From Ornithinibacillus gellani (GTDB taxonomy: Bacteria > Bacillota > Bacilli > Bacillales > Amphibacillaceae): a stretch of DNA of 57,641 bases. The DNA is taken from positions 1 through 57,641 of the forward strand of contig NZ_QTSZ01000019.1 of assembly GCF_003730295.1 (NCBI RefSeq). The letters run 5' to 3'. Below, one piece after another: positions 45,010 to 53,426 of the stretch. Made by a program: the position numbers and the translations under genes. Every line of letters begins with the position of its first letter. The stretch's first letter is position 1. The notes under the pieces were generated by a model. That model was not told the origin of the DNA. It worked only from the letters and a program-made list of their open reading frames with translations, and did no database searches.

Positions 45010-45888
45010 ATGAAAGTAAATGATATTCTAAAAGCAATCAAAAACTGAATCCAGTGGAAAAACATCGATTACGGGAGTTTTTAATTGATAAACTACTGCA
45101 TCATCTTCAACAGGAACTGTACTACAAGAGATATCTGAACGTAAAAACAAAAGTGGCTATCGTTGTCCTGACTGTGAATTAGAACATATTGTTCGTTTTG
45201 GAAAGTATTCAACCATTGTTGAGGGTGAAGAAGTTAAAAAACAACGCTATCGCTGTAAAGCCTGTATACTAACGTTTACAGACCTAACCGATACTGTTCT
45301 ATACCGAACTCGTCGTCTTAATCAATGGATTATATTTATAGAGTGTATGATAGAAGGATATTCTCTTCGTAAGTCTGCGGATTTAATGATAATGTTACTC
45401 ACGTTATATTATTCTACTGGAGACACAAATTACTATCCTCATTAAGACAAATAGAAATATCTAATTTCGAAGGTATTGTGGAAATGGACGAAACCTATTT
45501 TCTGTATTCTGAAAAAGATCAAAAGAATATTAAGGGTAGAAAACCTCGTAAGCGTGGTGGTGCAGCAAAGAAACGAGCTATAACCAAAGGGCATTTGGAC
45601 AAAGCTATTGGGCATAAACTTTCAAAAGAGAATGTATTATGTACCTATGCTTGGCATGCCTTTAAAACATATGCCGATGAAAAAGGTATGGAAATTTATC
45701 AATTCAAAGCTGCTGAAAAAGTTTGTACAAAGGGTCTTTATCACATTTAGAACGTCAACAATTATCACGGAAGATTAAAAGGAAGGATACAACGGTTTAA
45801 CGTTGTAGCGACCAAATATTTAAACAATTATCTTGCTTGGTTTCAAGTATTAGAAGCATTTAGCACCAGAGAAATGAAGTCACTATGA
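45010..45888 (+). pseudogene. IS1595-family transposase, decayed
   Basis: Reading across frames gives a zinc ribbon (YRCPDCELEHIVRFGK ... QRYRCKAC), the start of the catalytic region with EMDETYFLYSEKDQK and RKPRKRGG, and the C-terminus VATKYLNNYLAWFQVLEAF. Early stops, at least two frameshifts (near 45045 and 45400) and an internal deletion of roughly 90 bases after KKRAITK remove the second catalytic region (normally VLVARDR). The protein cannot be active. The longest uninterrupted piece is 45478-45750. Confidence 0.85.
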
Positions 45889-46045
45889 AGGACTTGATAA
45901 TTATGTGAAGTCTAATACAAAATACAATAACCTATGATACGATTAGATTAAGTAAATTTACAACATAAAATTATTTTTTCTTCAACAAATACGTCCTTAA
46001 CTAAACAATACTGACTGAATAAATAACATTTAGGAGGGATTTAAT

Positions 46046-46612
46046 ATGATCGAAGTAGAAGCATTTCCCGTGCTTGAAACCGAAAGATTGATTTTAAGAC
46101 AGGTAACCAAAAACGATGCGAACAGCCTGCTAACGTATTTGTCTGATATTGATGTAATGAAGTACGTTGGATTAGAACCATTTAAGTCCATTGATGACGC
46201 CTTGGATGAGATTTCGTGGTATAAGTCAATTTTTGAAAAGGGGACAGGGATTAGGTGGGGAATTTCATTAAAGGGGCAAGAGGAGATAATCGGTAGTTGC
46301 GGTTTTCTTAATAGGGTTGCAGAGCATTATCGTGCTGAAATTGGGTTTGAGTTAAGTAAGAAGCATTGGGGGAAAGGAATAGCAACTGAGGCTATTAAGC
46401 ATGTTATTTGTTATGGATTTGAACAGTTGAATTTACAACGGATAGAAGCCTTAATAGAGCCCCCTAATATACCATCACAAAAAGTAGTTGAACGGCAGGG
46501 GTTTATAAGAGAAGGACTCTTGAGGAGCTATGAGTATACTTGCGGTAAATTCGATGATTTATATATGTATTCAATTCTAAAACAAGATTATCAAGAACGC
46601 TATAATGTGTAA
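46046..46612 (+). CDS. GNAT family N-acetyltransferase (RimJ/RimL-like), IS passenger
   Basis: A 188-residue acetyltransferase. It begins FPVLETERLILRQVTKNDA, typical of the RimJ/RimL/SpeG group. The acetyl-CoA motif region is IGFELSKKHWGKGIATEAIK near residue 100, followed by RIEALIEPPNIPSQKVVERQ (split). The substrate could be a ribosomal protein N-terminus, an amino acid, or an antibiotic. GGAGGGATTTAAT precedes the ATG. It lies fully inside the IS1595-type inverted repeats, so it moved as cargo. Confidence 0.88.
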   Translation: MIEVEAFPVLETERLILRQVTKNDANSLLTYLSDIDVMKYVGLEPFKSIDDALDEISWYKSIFEKGTGIRWGISLKGQEEIIGSCGFLNRVAEHYRAEIGFELSKKHWGKGIATEAIKHVICYGFEQLNLQRIEALIEPPNIPSQKVVERQGFIREGLLRSYEYTCGKFDDLYMYSILKQDYQERYNV

Positions 46613-46774
46613 TGGAACTTCCAAGTTCTAACTTTTTTTGTGACATCAACATTAAACTTTAACTGAGCCTTCTGTTAAGATGTGTTAGTGGCTATTCCAA
46701 GGTAGAGTTAAGGTAGAAAATGCGTAAAACGACTTAAACAACCGGTGTTCCTTTTTAATAAGGAACTAACCGGT

Positions 46775-48190
46775 TTACTTGAAGGGTGCGATATCATAAA
46801 GTGCCTGCTGTAATTTATTGATGCCCTCTTCAATTTCTTCATTGTCAAGATGTCCATAACCCAAAATAATTTGGTTAGAATGTGCTCCTTTTCTAATTGC
46901 ATGATCTTCTACTAGATATATTTTAACTCCATATTGTTCAATTTTTTCAAGCAATTCTTTCGAAAATTGTTGTTCCTTAAATTCAACAATAAGGTGCAAG
47001 CCAGTTGAATCACCAAAGATATCCACTTTATTCGAAAATCTTGATTGCAGACAATTAATTAGAAAGTCTCGCCGATTTCTATATATTTTCTTCATTTTTG
47101 CAATATGCCGCTCCAAATGGCCTTCTTGAATAAAACGTGTGAGGATAAGCTGCTCTAAAGGAGGAGTATGTAAATCGGAAAACCATTTTAGTGTCCGGCA
47201 TTTTTCAATTAATTCTGTGGGGAGAATTAAATAGCCCATTCTAAGGGCAGGCGATAATATTTTACTAAACGAACCAATGTATAGCACACGTTCGGGTTCT
47301 AATCCCTGTAACGAACTAATAGGTGATCCTTCATACCGAAATTCACTGTCATAATCATCCTCAATGAGATAACAATTTGTTTTCCTTGAATAGTTTATTA
47401 GTTGAATTCGCCTTTGAATTGGTAGTATTCCTCCCAAAGGGAATTGGTGGGAAGGAGTCACATAGATGAATCTGGGATCTACGTCTAACGGCAATAGGGA
47501 TGTTTTCATTCCGTCTTTATCAACAGGTATCGGATATATCCGCGCGCCCGCCGATTTAAATATCATTTGAATATCAACGGTGATAGGATCCTCCATTATA
47601 ACTTCATCATTAGCAGATACGAGCAATCTGGAAACAAGCGTCATTGCCTGGGTTGCACCAGAAGTAATCACAATTTGATTCGGATGGCAGACAACACCCC
47701 TGGTTTTCAGTAAATACCCTGATAATGCCTGCCTTAACTCAGGACGCCCTTCAGGAATATCATATCCTAATACAGATGGGGATGAATCATTCCAGATTGT
47801 ATAAGATAACTTGGCCCATGTTTTTCTTGGAAATAAATCCAATGCAGGGATCCCTGAACGGAAATCAATGATGTTCTCATCCTTTTTATTATTTTCATTC
47901 CAATGAAAAGATTGTATTGCGGAGGCATTTTTATGTTTTTCTAAAAAAGCACCAGAAGCAACATAGGTTCCAGAACCTCTTTGTGCAACTAGGAAACCCT
48001 CTGCCAATAACTGATCGTAAGCCTCTAAAATTACGTTTCGGGACACATTTAATTCAGACGACAATTCGCGACTTGATGGAAGTTTTTCATTTGCTTTTAA
48101 TTGTCCGTTTAATATTCGTTTTCGTATTTGTTGATAAACTTGCCTAATTAATGGTATATCCAGCGAGCGATCAATGGGAATCCAAAGCAT
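46775..48190 (-). CDS. MocR/PdxR-type regulator (GntR HTH fused to aminotransferase fold)
   Basis: A 471-residue regulator. Residues 10-75 are a GntR winged helix (LPSSRELSSELNVSRNVILE and AEGFLVAQRGSGTYVA). Residues 110-465 are a fold-type I aminotransferase domain with the PLP lysine in YIGSFSKILSPALRMGYL and VITSGATQAM. Such proteins bind PLP and sense pyridoxal or amino compounds. The ATG at 48190 has GAAGGAGAATG upstream; the frame extends further but without a ribosome site. It is divergent from the proline dehydrogenase gene, with two AAGTGGTAC boxes between them. Confidence 0.9.
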   Translation of the reverse strand: MLWIPIDRSLDIPLIRQVYQQIRKRILNGQLKANEKLPSSRELSSELNVSRNVILEAYDQLLAEGFLVAQRGSGTYVASGAFLEKHKNASAIQSFHWNENNKKDENIIDFRSGIPALDLFPRKTWAKLSYTIWNDSSPSVLGYDIPEGRPELRQALSGYLLKTRGVVCHPNQIVITSGATQAMTLVSRLLVSANDEVIMEDPITVDIQMIFKSAGARIYPIPVDKDGMKTSLLPLDVDPRFIYVTPSHQFPLGGILPIQRRIQLINYSRKTNCYLIEDDYDSEFRYEGSPISSLQGLEPERVLYIGSFSKILSPALRMGYLILPTELIEKCRTLKWFSDLHTPPLEQLILTRFIQEGHLERHIAKMKKIYRNRRDFLINCLQSRFSNKVDIFGDSTGLHLIVEFKEQQFSKELLEKIEQYGVKIYLVEDHAIRKGAHSNQIILGYGHLDNEEIEEGINKLQQALYDIAPFK

Positions 48191-48210
48191 AGTTACATTC
48201 TCCTTCGTTA

Positions 48211-48246
48211 AAGTGGTACCATGAAAATTAACCATAAGTGGTACTA
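48211..48246 (+). promoter_or_regulatory. direct-repeat operator, MocR type
   Basis: AAGTGGTAC occurs at 48211-48219 and 48236-48244, in direct orientation 25 bases apart, in the divergent space between the MocR regulator and the proline dehydrogenase gene. From memory, PdxR of Corynebacterium glutamicum uses AAAGTGGW-type direct repeats, which these resemble. Confidence 0.65.
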
Positions 48247-48305
48247 ATATAAACCATTTTATCATGATATAGTTGATTCAAATAGTGAAGAGGAGATGTA
48301 AAATA

Positions 48306-49265
48306 ATGAAAAACCTTGAATTTCAAGTTGCTCAAGCACTCAAATCGATTGCGCGAAATCAACAAATTAAATCTTTTATTCAACAATCTAGTGAACTCTA
48401 TCCATTATTATTAAAGGTTGCCAAACGGTTTGTTGCAGGGGAAAAGAAACAAGAAGGAATTGAGATAGCAAATGAGCTCATTTCAAAAGGGTATTTTGTT
48501 TCACTTGAATACATAGGAGAAAATACAACCAATTTAGAGGAATGTATAAAAGCTAAAGACGAATTTTTAAGTCTTATAGAGGAAATGGGTTCTATCTCCA
48601 TGAAGCAAACAGTTTCACTTGATCTCTCACATATTGGATTATCTGTAAATCCAGATTTAGCTTTTGATCATTTACTTGAGATCGCTAAGAAAGCAAAACA
48701 GTACGAAATAACAGTTATGATTAGTATGGAGGAATCATCAAAAACGGATGCTATTCTTGATATTTATAAAAAAACAACTGAGCAGTATCCAAATGTAGGA
48801 ATAACGCTTCAGGCACACTTATATAGATCCAGGAATGATTTTCAGGAGCTCATTCATTATCCTGGGAGAATACGAGCTGTAAAAGGAGCTTATCAAGAAT
48901 CTGCTGAAATAGCCATGCCAAGATCAATGGAATTAAATCACCGTTATCTTGAATTTGTAGAAGAATTAATAGAGGCGAACCATCCAGTATCAATTGCTAC
49001 ACATGATGAAGTTCTTGTTCAAGAAATACAACAACGTCAGTATTTGGATTATCCTAATGTAGAAATAGAAATGCTTTACGGCATACGGTCGGATTTGTTA
49101 AGAGATTTAAAAAACAACGAGCACAACTGCAAGGTATACCTAACTTACGGACAAGAGTGGTACCTGTATTTGTGTCATCGAATCGCTGAATATCCGGAAA
49201 ATTTATATTTTGCGGTAACAGATATGATTTGTTCATCCTTAACAAAGAGAAGTGGCCTTTATTAA
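48306..49265 (+). CDS. proline dehydrogenase family protein
   Basis: A 319-residue FAD-dependent PRODH. The TIM-barrel blocks VSLDLSHIGLSVNPDLA, TLQAHLYRSRNDFQEL, GRIRAVKGAYQES, and EMLYGIRSDLLRDL match the family, as does the C-terminal LYLCHRIAEYPENL. It oxidises L-proline to pyrroline-5-carboxylate, the first step of proline use, also relevant when the osmolyte proline is recycled. GAGGAGATGTAAAATA precedes the ATG at 48306. It probably responds to the divergent MocR regulator. No pyrroline-5-carboxylate dehydrogenase gene is nearby. Confidence 0.88.
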   Translation: MKNLEFQVAQALKSIARNQQIKSFIQQSSELYPLLLKVAKRFVAGEKKQEGIEIANELISKGYFVSLEYIGENTTNLEECIKAKDEFLSLIEEMGSISMKQTVSLDLSHIGLSVNPDLAFDHLLEIAKKAKQYEITVMISMEESSKTDAILDIYKKTTEQYPNVGITLQAHLYRSRNDFQELIHYPGRIRAVKGAYQESAEIAMPRSMELNHRYLEFVEELIEANHPVSIATHDEVLVQEIQQRQYLDYPNVEIEMLYGIRSDLLRDLKNNEHNCKVYLTYGQEWYLYLCHRIAEYPENLYFAVTDMICSSLTKRSGLY

Positions 49266-49270
49266 AAATA

Positions 49271-49293
49271 TGCTCTGTTAACTTTTAATGTGG
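49271..49293 (+). repeat. possible solo IS1595-type end
   Basis: TGCTCTGTTAACTTTTAATG resembles the inverted-repeat ends of the IS1595-type element at 44923-46669 (most of the 23 end positions match one or other end). No matching second end or transposase lies to the right, so it may be a truncated copy or chance. Confidence 0.35.
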
Positions 49294-49329
49294 CTCCCCA
49301 TTAAAAGTTGTTGATTATGTAGTTGGCTA

Positions 49330-49624
49330 TGCGATACCAATGGTAAACCGTTGGCTGTTTCACAAGCAATTTTTTGTTATTTGGTAACATTGGCTGTAGG
49401 TTTATCTACTGAATGGACAGACCTTTTTAAAAGATTCAAGGCATTGGAACAATTTACATTTTCTTAGTTTCATTTTTAAGTGAGGCATGGATAGATTTAA
49501 CGCTTTTGGGTAAGACAATTGAAAAAGCTTCCAATTTCTTACCTTTTGTTCACGCAACAATTGGATATGCAGTTTTATCGTTAATTATTGCTATATTGGC
49601 TTTCATTAGGATCTGTAAAAGATG
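49330..49624 (+). pseudogene. decayed membrane-protein gene
   Basis: One frame reads DTNGKPLAVSQAIFCYLVTL and on to LFKRFKALEQF, then a stop; another frame then reads LVSFLSEAWIDLTLLGKTIE followed by FLPFVHATIGYAVLSLIIAI to a stop at about 49622. Both have a membrane-protein composition and look like one gene broken by a frameshift. I do not recognise the family. Confidence 0.45.
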
Positions 49625-49643
49625 AGAAAAAAGGGAGGAGTTA

Positions 49644-50303
49644 CTGATATTATCTAAAGTAAATAAGAATTACATTTGGGCGTATTTTATATTATTCTAC
49701 GCTTTATGGTGTATTAGAGAATTATGGTTGGTTCAGTATTTAGATTTGATGGATTCTGTTCCTAGGGCTATAATATCAGCTACTATTAAAATGATTATTT
49801 GGGTTATTCCCGTTATCTTATTAGTTAAATTGGTAGAAAAAAGTAATCCGTCTTCTTATTTAGGATTACGCCATAACTTTAGGAAAGGCATAAAATGGGC
49901 AGGATGGATATCCTTAGTCTTTATAACCTATTTTATCATTTTAAACCTTATAGTTTTAAAAAATGACATCGATTTTCATATAGGATTTAATGAATGGCTT
50001 AATACCATTCTATTAGTTGGCATAATTGAAGAAATTGTTTTCAGGGGCTTTTTGTTAAGAAAGTTTATGGAGTTATCTAGCTTCTGGAAAGCAAATACAA
50101 TTACATCATTACTCTTTGTATCGATTCATTTTCCTATTTGGTTTTATAAAGGGTTGTTCGAATTTCCTTATATTATAAGTTCCATAGTAGTAGCTTTTGT
50201 TTTGAGTATTATATTTGGATTAATATATAAGAAAACTAACTCGCTTTGGTCAGTAATTATTATTCACTCTTTGTATAATTTATTAGTGTCACTCTTCTAC
50301 TAA
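49644..50303 (+). CDS. CPBP family intramembrane metalloprotease
   Basis: A protein of about 219 residues with several hydrophobic segments and the three CPBP/Abi motifs: EEIVFRGFLLRKF (EExxxR), FVSIHFPIW (FxxxH) and IIIHSLYNLL. Members process prenylated or other membrane peptides, and several confer immunity to bacteriocins. The coding frame runs up to a CTG at 49644 just behind AGGGAGGAG; since CTG is rare, TTG at 49728 is the conservative alternative but would cut off the first membrane helix. It lies in the island next to degraded fragments. Confidence 0.78.
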   Translation: MILSKVNKNYIWAYFILFYALWCIRELWLVQYLDLMDSVPRAIISATIKMIIWVIPVILLVKLVEKSNPSSYLGLRHNFRKGIKWAGWISLVFITYFIILNLIVLKNDIDFHIGFNEWLNTILLVGIIEEIVFRGFLLRKFMELSSFWKANTITSLLFVSIHFPIWFYKGLFEFPYIISSIVVAFVLSIIFGLIYKKTNSLWSVIIIHSLYNLLVSLFY

Positions 50304-50609
50304 AGAAGAGGTACTTGAGCTGGATTTGATTTGATACGAAGAAGTCCGCCCATTAGCGTGTAAATACCCTTCCTAGGGGAACGTAATCGTAGATCAGGTT
50401 TAAAAACTTAATTGGTCATCTTATCTTGAAGATGATGGAAAAAATTCTGGGACAAAATCCACAATCCACTTTCTCTATTATTGGAGCGATAAGTAATAAA
50501 ATGCGTTTTGATCTTTTGAGCATACAACATATATCTTCACACACTAATACAACCTAAAAACCGTTGTTTGTTAGGAGTGCAAAAACTATATAGATAGTTA
50601 TAATATCGA

Positions 50610-50653
50610 ACGGCGGTTTTGAAAATAAGAAAATTCAAAGCCGCCGTTTTTCT
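50610..50653 (+). terminator. strong terminator in the Orf7/Orf8 upstream region
   Basis: ACGGCGGTTTTGAA pairs with TTCAAAGCCGCCGT around a 10-base loop and is followed by TTTTTC. It isolates the downstream Tn916-like region from upstream transcripts. Otherwise 50304-50700 holds no gene that I can support. Confidence 0.8.
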
Positions 50654-50727
50654 AAAAAATAGAATTACGGAAGGTGTATTAAGTTCGCTCTTTTTTAGGA
50701 CACGGCGGTATGAAGGAGGTTATCGCC

Positions 50728-50895
50728 GTGTTTATTTATGTTTACTCTGATTGGATTTCACACGACATATCAAGAAACGTCTTGAAGTGTTATGGGATTA
50801 TTGTGGCTGTAATGTGCAAACATACAATTTCCAATAAAATATATCAACTTTTACGCCCAGCTGGCTTATGTTCAGTTGGGTTTTTTTGCGTTTAA
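50728..50895 (+). CDS. possible leader peptide, 55 aa
   Basis: GTG at 50728 is eight bases behind AAGGAGG. The frame (MFIYVYSDWISHDISRNVLK at the start) runs across the terminator hairpin at 50856-50887 and stops just after it. This layout suggests a leader peptide whose translation affects the terminator. ACACGGCG/CGCCGTGT (50700-50731) forms a further hairpin enclosing its ribosome site. Whether the peptide is made is unknown. Confidence 0.4.
   Translation: MFIYVYSDWISHDISRNVLKCYGIIVAVMCKHTISNKIYQLLRPAGLCSVGFFCV
50856..50887 (+). terminator. attenuator terminator before the Orf7-like gene
   Basis: CCCAGCTG pairs with CAGTTGGG around a 9-base loop and is followed directly by seven T. It lies between the leader frame and the Orf7-like gene. 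Confidence 0.8.
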
Positions 50896-51013
50896 TAAGA
50901 TTTTTTTTTCAAAAATATTGCTTCTATTTTTGGCATTTAGAAAAAACGCTTGTTGAGGGCTATGAAGGGGGAAATCATCACCCGCCTTTGCGGTTGCGAA
51001 GGGAGGTGAACAA

Positions 51014-51448
51014 ATGGAACCTACTCGTACCCAATGGCAAGTACGCTGCGCTTTTAATGGCTTTTGCAAAAGGGTGTTAAAGAATGAAGCAATTAATGCC
51101 TACAACCAGCGGCGACAACGACAGTCACGAGAAATGACCTTTTCCGATCTCACGCCACAGGAAGAAAATCAACTCTATACCTTAGATAAGCATTATGAGG
51201 GTGAGAAAACACAAGGTTTTCAACTGGCAGGAAAGAGAATTACCCCGAAACTACTTGCAAAAGCGATGCATACTTTGCCAAAAGAAAAGCGTAAGACCGT
51301 TCTGCTTTACTACTTCTTTGACAAATCAGATGTAGAAATAGCTAAACTACTCGGCATTCCACGTAGTACCGTTCAGTATAGACGGACAAGCTCGTTTGAA
51401 CTATTAAAACGATTTTTAGAGGAGCGTGCAGATGAATGGGATGATTAA
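51014..51448 (+). CDS. Tn916 Orf7-like sigma-70-type regulator
   Basis: A 144-residue protein. The C-terminal half (LPKEKRKTVLLYYFFDKSDV and IAKLLGIPRSTVQYRRTSSFELLKRF, quoted in part) is a sigma region 4-type helix-turn-helix, as in Orf7 of Tn916 and related conjugative transposons, where it activates transfer or recombination genes. GGGAGGTGAACAA precedes the ATG. An upstream arm (CACC-CG-CCTT, 50979-50988) can pair with the ribosome site (51008-50999). It overlaps the next gene by 17 bases. Confidence 0.85.
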   Translation: MEPTRTQWQVRCAFNGFCKRVLKNEAINAYNQRRQRQSREMTFSDLTPQEENQLYTLDKHYEGEKTQGFQLAGKRITPKLLAKAMHTLPKEKRKTVLLYYFFDKSDVEIAKLLGIPRSTVQYRRTSSFELLKRFLEERADEWDD

Positions 51449-51686
51449 TTCTAATGTTGAAAACAACGAGCGTGGTTTATTACCATACCTAATTATTTTA
51501 GCTGCAAATAAGGGTGAGCCAGAAGCAATGAAAGTAGTTATTCTGCATTATGGAAGCTACATGACAAGTTTGTCGATGCGTAAACTTTATGACGAACAAG
51601 GAAATACGTATTGGGGCATTGATGAAGATACACGTGATCGTTTACGTTCGAAGCTTATGCAAGCTATTTTAGCTTTCAAGATTTGA
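51432..51686 (+). CDS. Tn916 Orf8-like helix-turn-helix protein
   Basis: An 84-residue protein with the typical conjugative-transposon Orf8 pattern: LPYLIILAANKGEPEAMKVV, HYGSYMTSLSMRKLYDE and a C-terminal RLRSKLMQAILAF. In Tn916 it works with Orf7 in the regulatory module next to xis and int. I chose ATG 51432 with GAGGAG seven bases upstream. Here no xis or tyrosine integrase follows; a T-box leader comes next, so the module is truncated. Confidence 0.82.
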   Translation: MNGMINSNVENNERGLLPYLIILAANKGEPEAMKVVILHYGSYMTSLSMRKLYDEQGNTYWGIDEDTRDRLRSKLMQAILAFKI

Positions 51687-51852
51687 TTATATGGTTAGGT
51701 TTTCCCTTTTCAGTTTAGATTTAATAGGTAAAAACATTCTGTATCATAAAAGTGTTTTTCAAGATATATTAAGATACAGAATTCAGAATGCTGACAAACT
51801 GTAAACGTAAACCACTTACTAACGATTTTTTTCTTAATAAGTAAAGAATCAG

Positions 51853-51880
51853 TTGAAAAAATATAAAGTCATGGTATGAT
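51853..51880 (+). promoter_or_regulatory. promoter of the T-box leader
   Basis: TTGAAA (51853-51858), 16 bases, TATGAT (51875-51880). The expected start point is near 51887, just before the T-box structure. Confidence 0.7.
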
Positions 51881-51886
51881 TATACA

Positions 51887-52203
51887 AAATTCTTATATCC
51901 CAAAAGAGATGTAGAGAAATAAGTACAAGAACTCCTACACATAGAGAACAAGATATTTGATAAAACTTTTTAAAATCTCTTGTACGATGTTATCTCGGAA
52001 CTGTTGAAAGAAACCGAATGAAATTGGTTGGATATGTAGTTTCAAACGGGCACGCCCGTTAAAGTGTTAAAAGTAAATAGGTTTTACTTTGTAAGGCTAG
52101 AATCGAGAGATTCTAAACAAATGAGGGTAGTACCGCAGAAAACATATCTTTCGTCCCTTGGATATAGCATATACTGCTTTAATCAAGGGACGAAAGTTTT
52201 TTT
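51887..52203 (+). promoter_or_regulatory. T-box riboswitch (candidate valine specifier) with terminator
   Basis: The T-box core GGGTAGTACCGC lies at 52125-52136. The terminator CTTTCGTCCCTTG (52148-52160) and CAAGGGACGAAAG (52184-52196) plus T-run follows. Stem I is at about 51905-51996: CAAGA pairs with TCTTG, the AGTA loop-E-like strand lies 5', and the 3' loop strand reads TACGATGTTA before TCTC. Aligned with the B. subtilis glyQS specifier loop (codon followed by A and then the lower helix), the specifier is GUU (51989-51991), a valine codon. The specifier is inferred by hand folding. It controls the MFS gene that follows. Confidence 0.8.
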
Positions 52204-52233
52204 GTTAATTTTATGTAGAGGGGAACAGAGCCA

Positions 52234-53426
52234 ATGAGTCGTTTTCAGCAACAAGCACAGATTAGTCCGAGACTTACCCTTTTAATGGCAGTTTCATGTG
52301 GACTAACGATTGCAAATTTATACTACAATCAACCTTTATTAGCTGAAATCGGGCGAACCTTTAACGTTGATGATCAGCAATAGGAATTATTTCTACATAT
52401 ACTCAAATTGGTTTTGCAATCGGAATGTTTACATTTATCCCCCTTGGCGATATTTATGAAAAGAAAAAATTGATCCTTTCTCTTCTGTTTGCAGTTGGAC
52501 TGGCTCTGATCTTTTTAGCGACTGCCCAAAATCTGTACAGTGTGTATATAGCCAGCTTTATGGTTGGCTTTACTACAGTGTCTCCACAAATTATTGTGCC
52601 GTTTGCGGCAGAACTTGCATCTCCATATCAACGAGGGAAAGTAATTGGAAGTGTGATGAGTGGTCTCTTAATTGGTATCTTGCTGGCAATAGCAGTGGCT
52701 GGTTTTATCGGAGAGTTATTTAGCTGGCGCGTTATGTTTGGTTTTGCATCTTTGCTGATGTTTCTATTGACTTATGTTTTGTACCGCTATTTGCCTACAC
52801 TTAAGCCTAAGGTGAAATTATCCTATTTGGAATTACTGCGTTCTATCAAAAAATTGATTGTACAAGAGCGTACACTTCGTGAAGCAGCCTTGATAAGTGC
52901 ATTGATGTTTGGCTCGTTCAGTGCCTTTTGGACGACGCTAACTTTCTTTTTAGAAGGTCCACATTATCAGTATGGTAGTTCCATGGTCGGGGTGTTTAGC
53001 TTGATTGGTGTGGTCGGAGTTGTGACAACGTCTGTGGTCGGTAAATTAAGCGATCGATTCAGTTCCCAAATGATAGTCGGTTTGATGACCGTAATCGTAT
53101 TGTTGTCGTACGTATTATTTGGATTGTTTGGAACCTGGCATTTGGGGCTAATTATTGGAATTGTTCTGTTAGATTTGGGTTATCAGGGTACCCATATCTC
53201 AAATCAGACTCGCATTTATAGTTTGTCTGCTGAAGCAAAAGGTAGATTGAACACTGTATATATGGTTAGTTCATTCATAGGGGGAGCTCTTGGCTCAGCA
53301 GTTGGTGTAGCAGCATGGGAACGTTGGGGATGGCTGGGCATATGTGTGATCGGTGGAAGTATGGCTACAGTAGCATTCTTAGTATGGTTGTGGCATTATT
53401 TATTAAAACAAAAAAGAACCAGATAA
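52234..53426 (+). pseudogene. MFS efflux transporter with a one-base frameshift
   Basis: The ATG at 52234 (GAGGGGAACAGAGCC upstream) opens a frame that reads SRFQQQAQISPRLTLLMAVS and so on to VDDQQ, then TAG at 52381. The remaining protein continues in another frame from 52383 (GIISTYTQIGFAIGMFTFIP) to 53426. Restoring one base near 52381 gives an uninterrupted transporter of about 397 residues with 12 membrane segments and the GDxxxKK-type loop (PLGDIYEKKK). It is an exporter-like MFS protein; the substrate is unknown. A sequencing error is possible. Confidence 0.82.

Larger units (their letters stand above)
44923..46669 (+). mobile_element. IS1595-family element with an acetyltransferase passenger gene
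   Basis: The left end GGCTCTGTTAAA (44923-44934) and the right end, which reads GGCTCAGTTAAA on the minus strand (46669-46658), are inverted repeats matching at 11 of 12 bases, and at 18 of 23 when extended. The 8-base sequence TTCTGTTA directly flanks both ends (44915-44922 and 46670-46677), the target-duplication length usual for IS1595. Inside are a broken IS1595 transposase and an intact GNAT gene. The element is 1747 bp long. Confidence 0.88.

Noticed and set aside
50868-51080. 70-codon frame overlapping the attenuator and the Orf7-like start
   Set aside because: It begins inside the terminator arm and overlaps the regulator gene in another frame; it is better explained by the leader structure.
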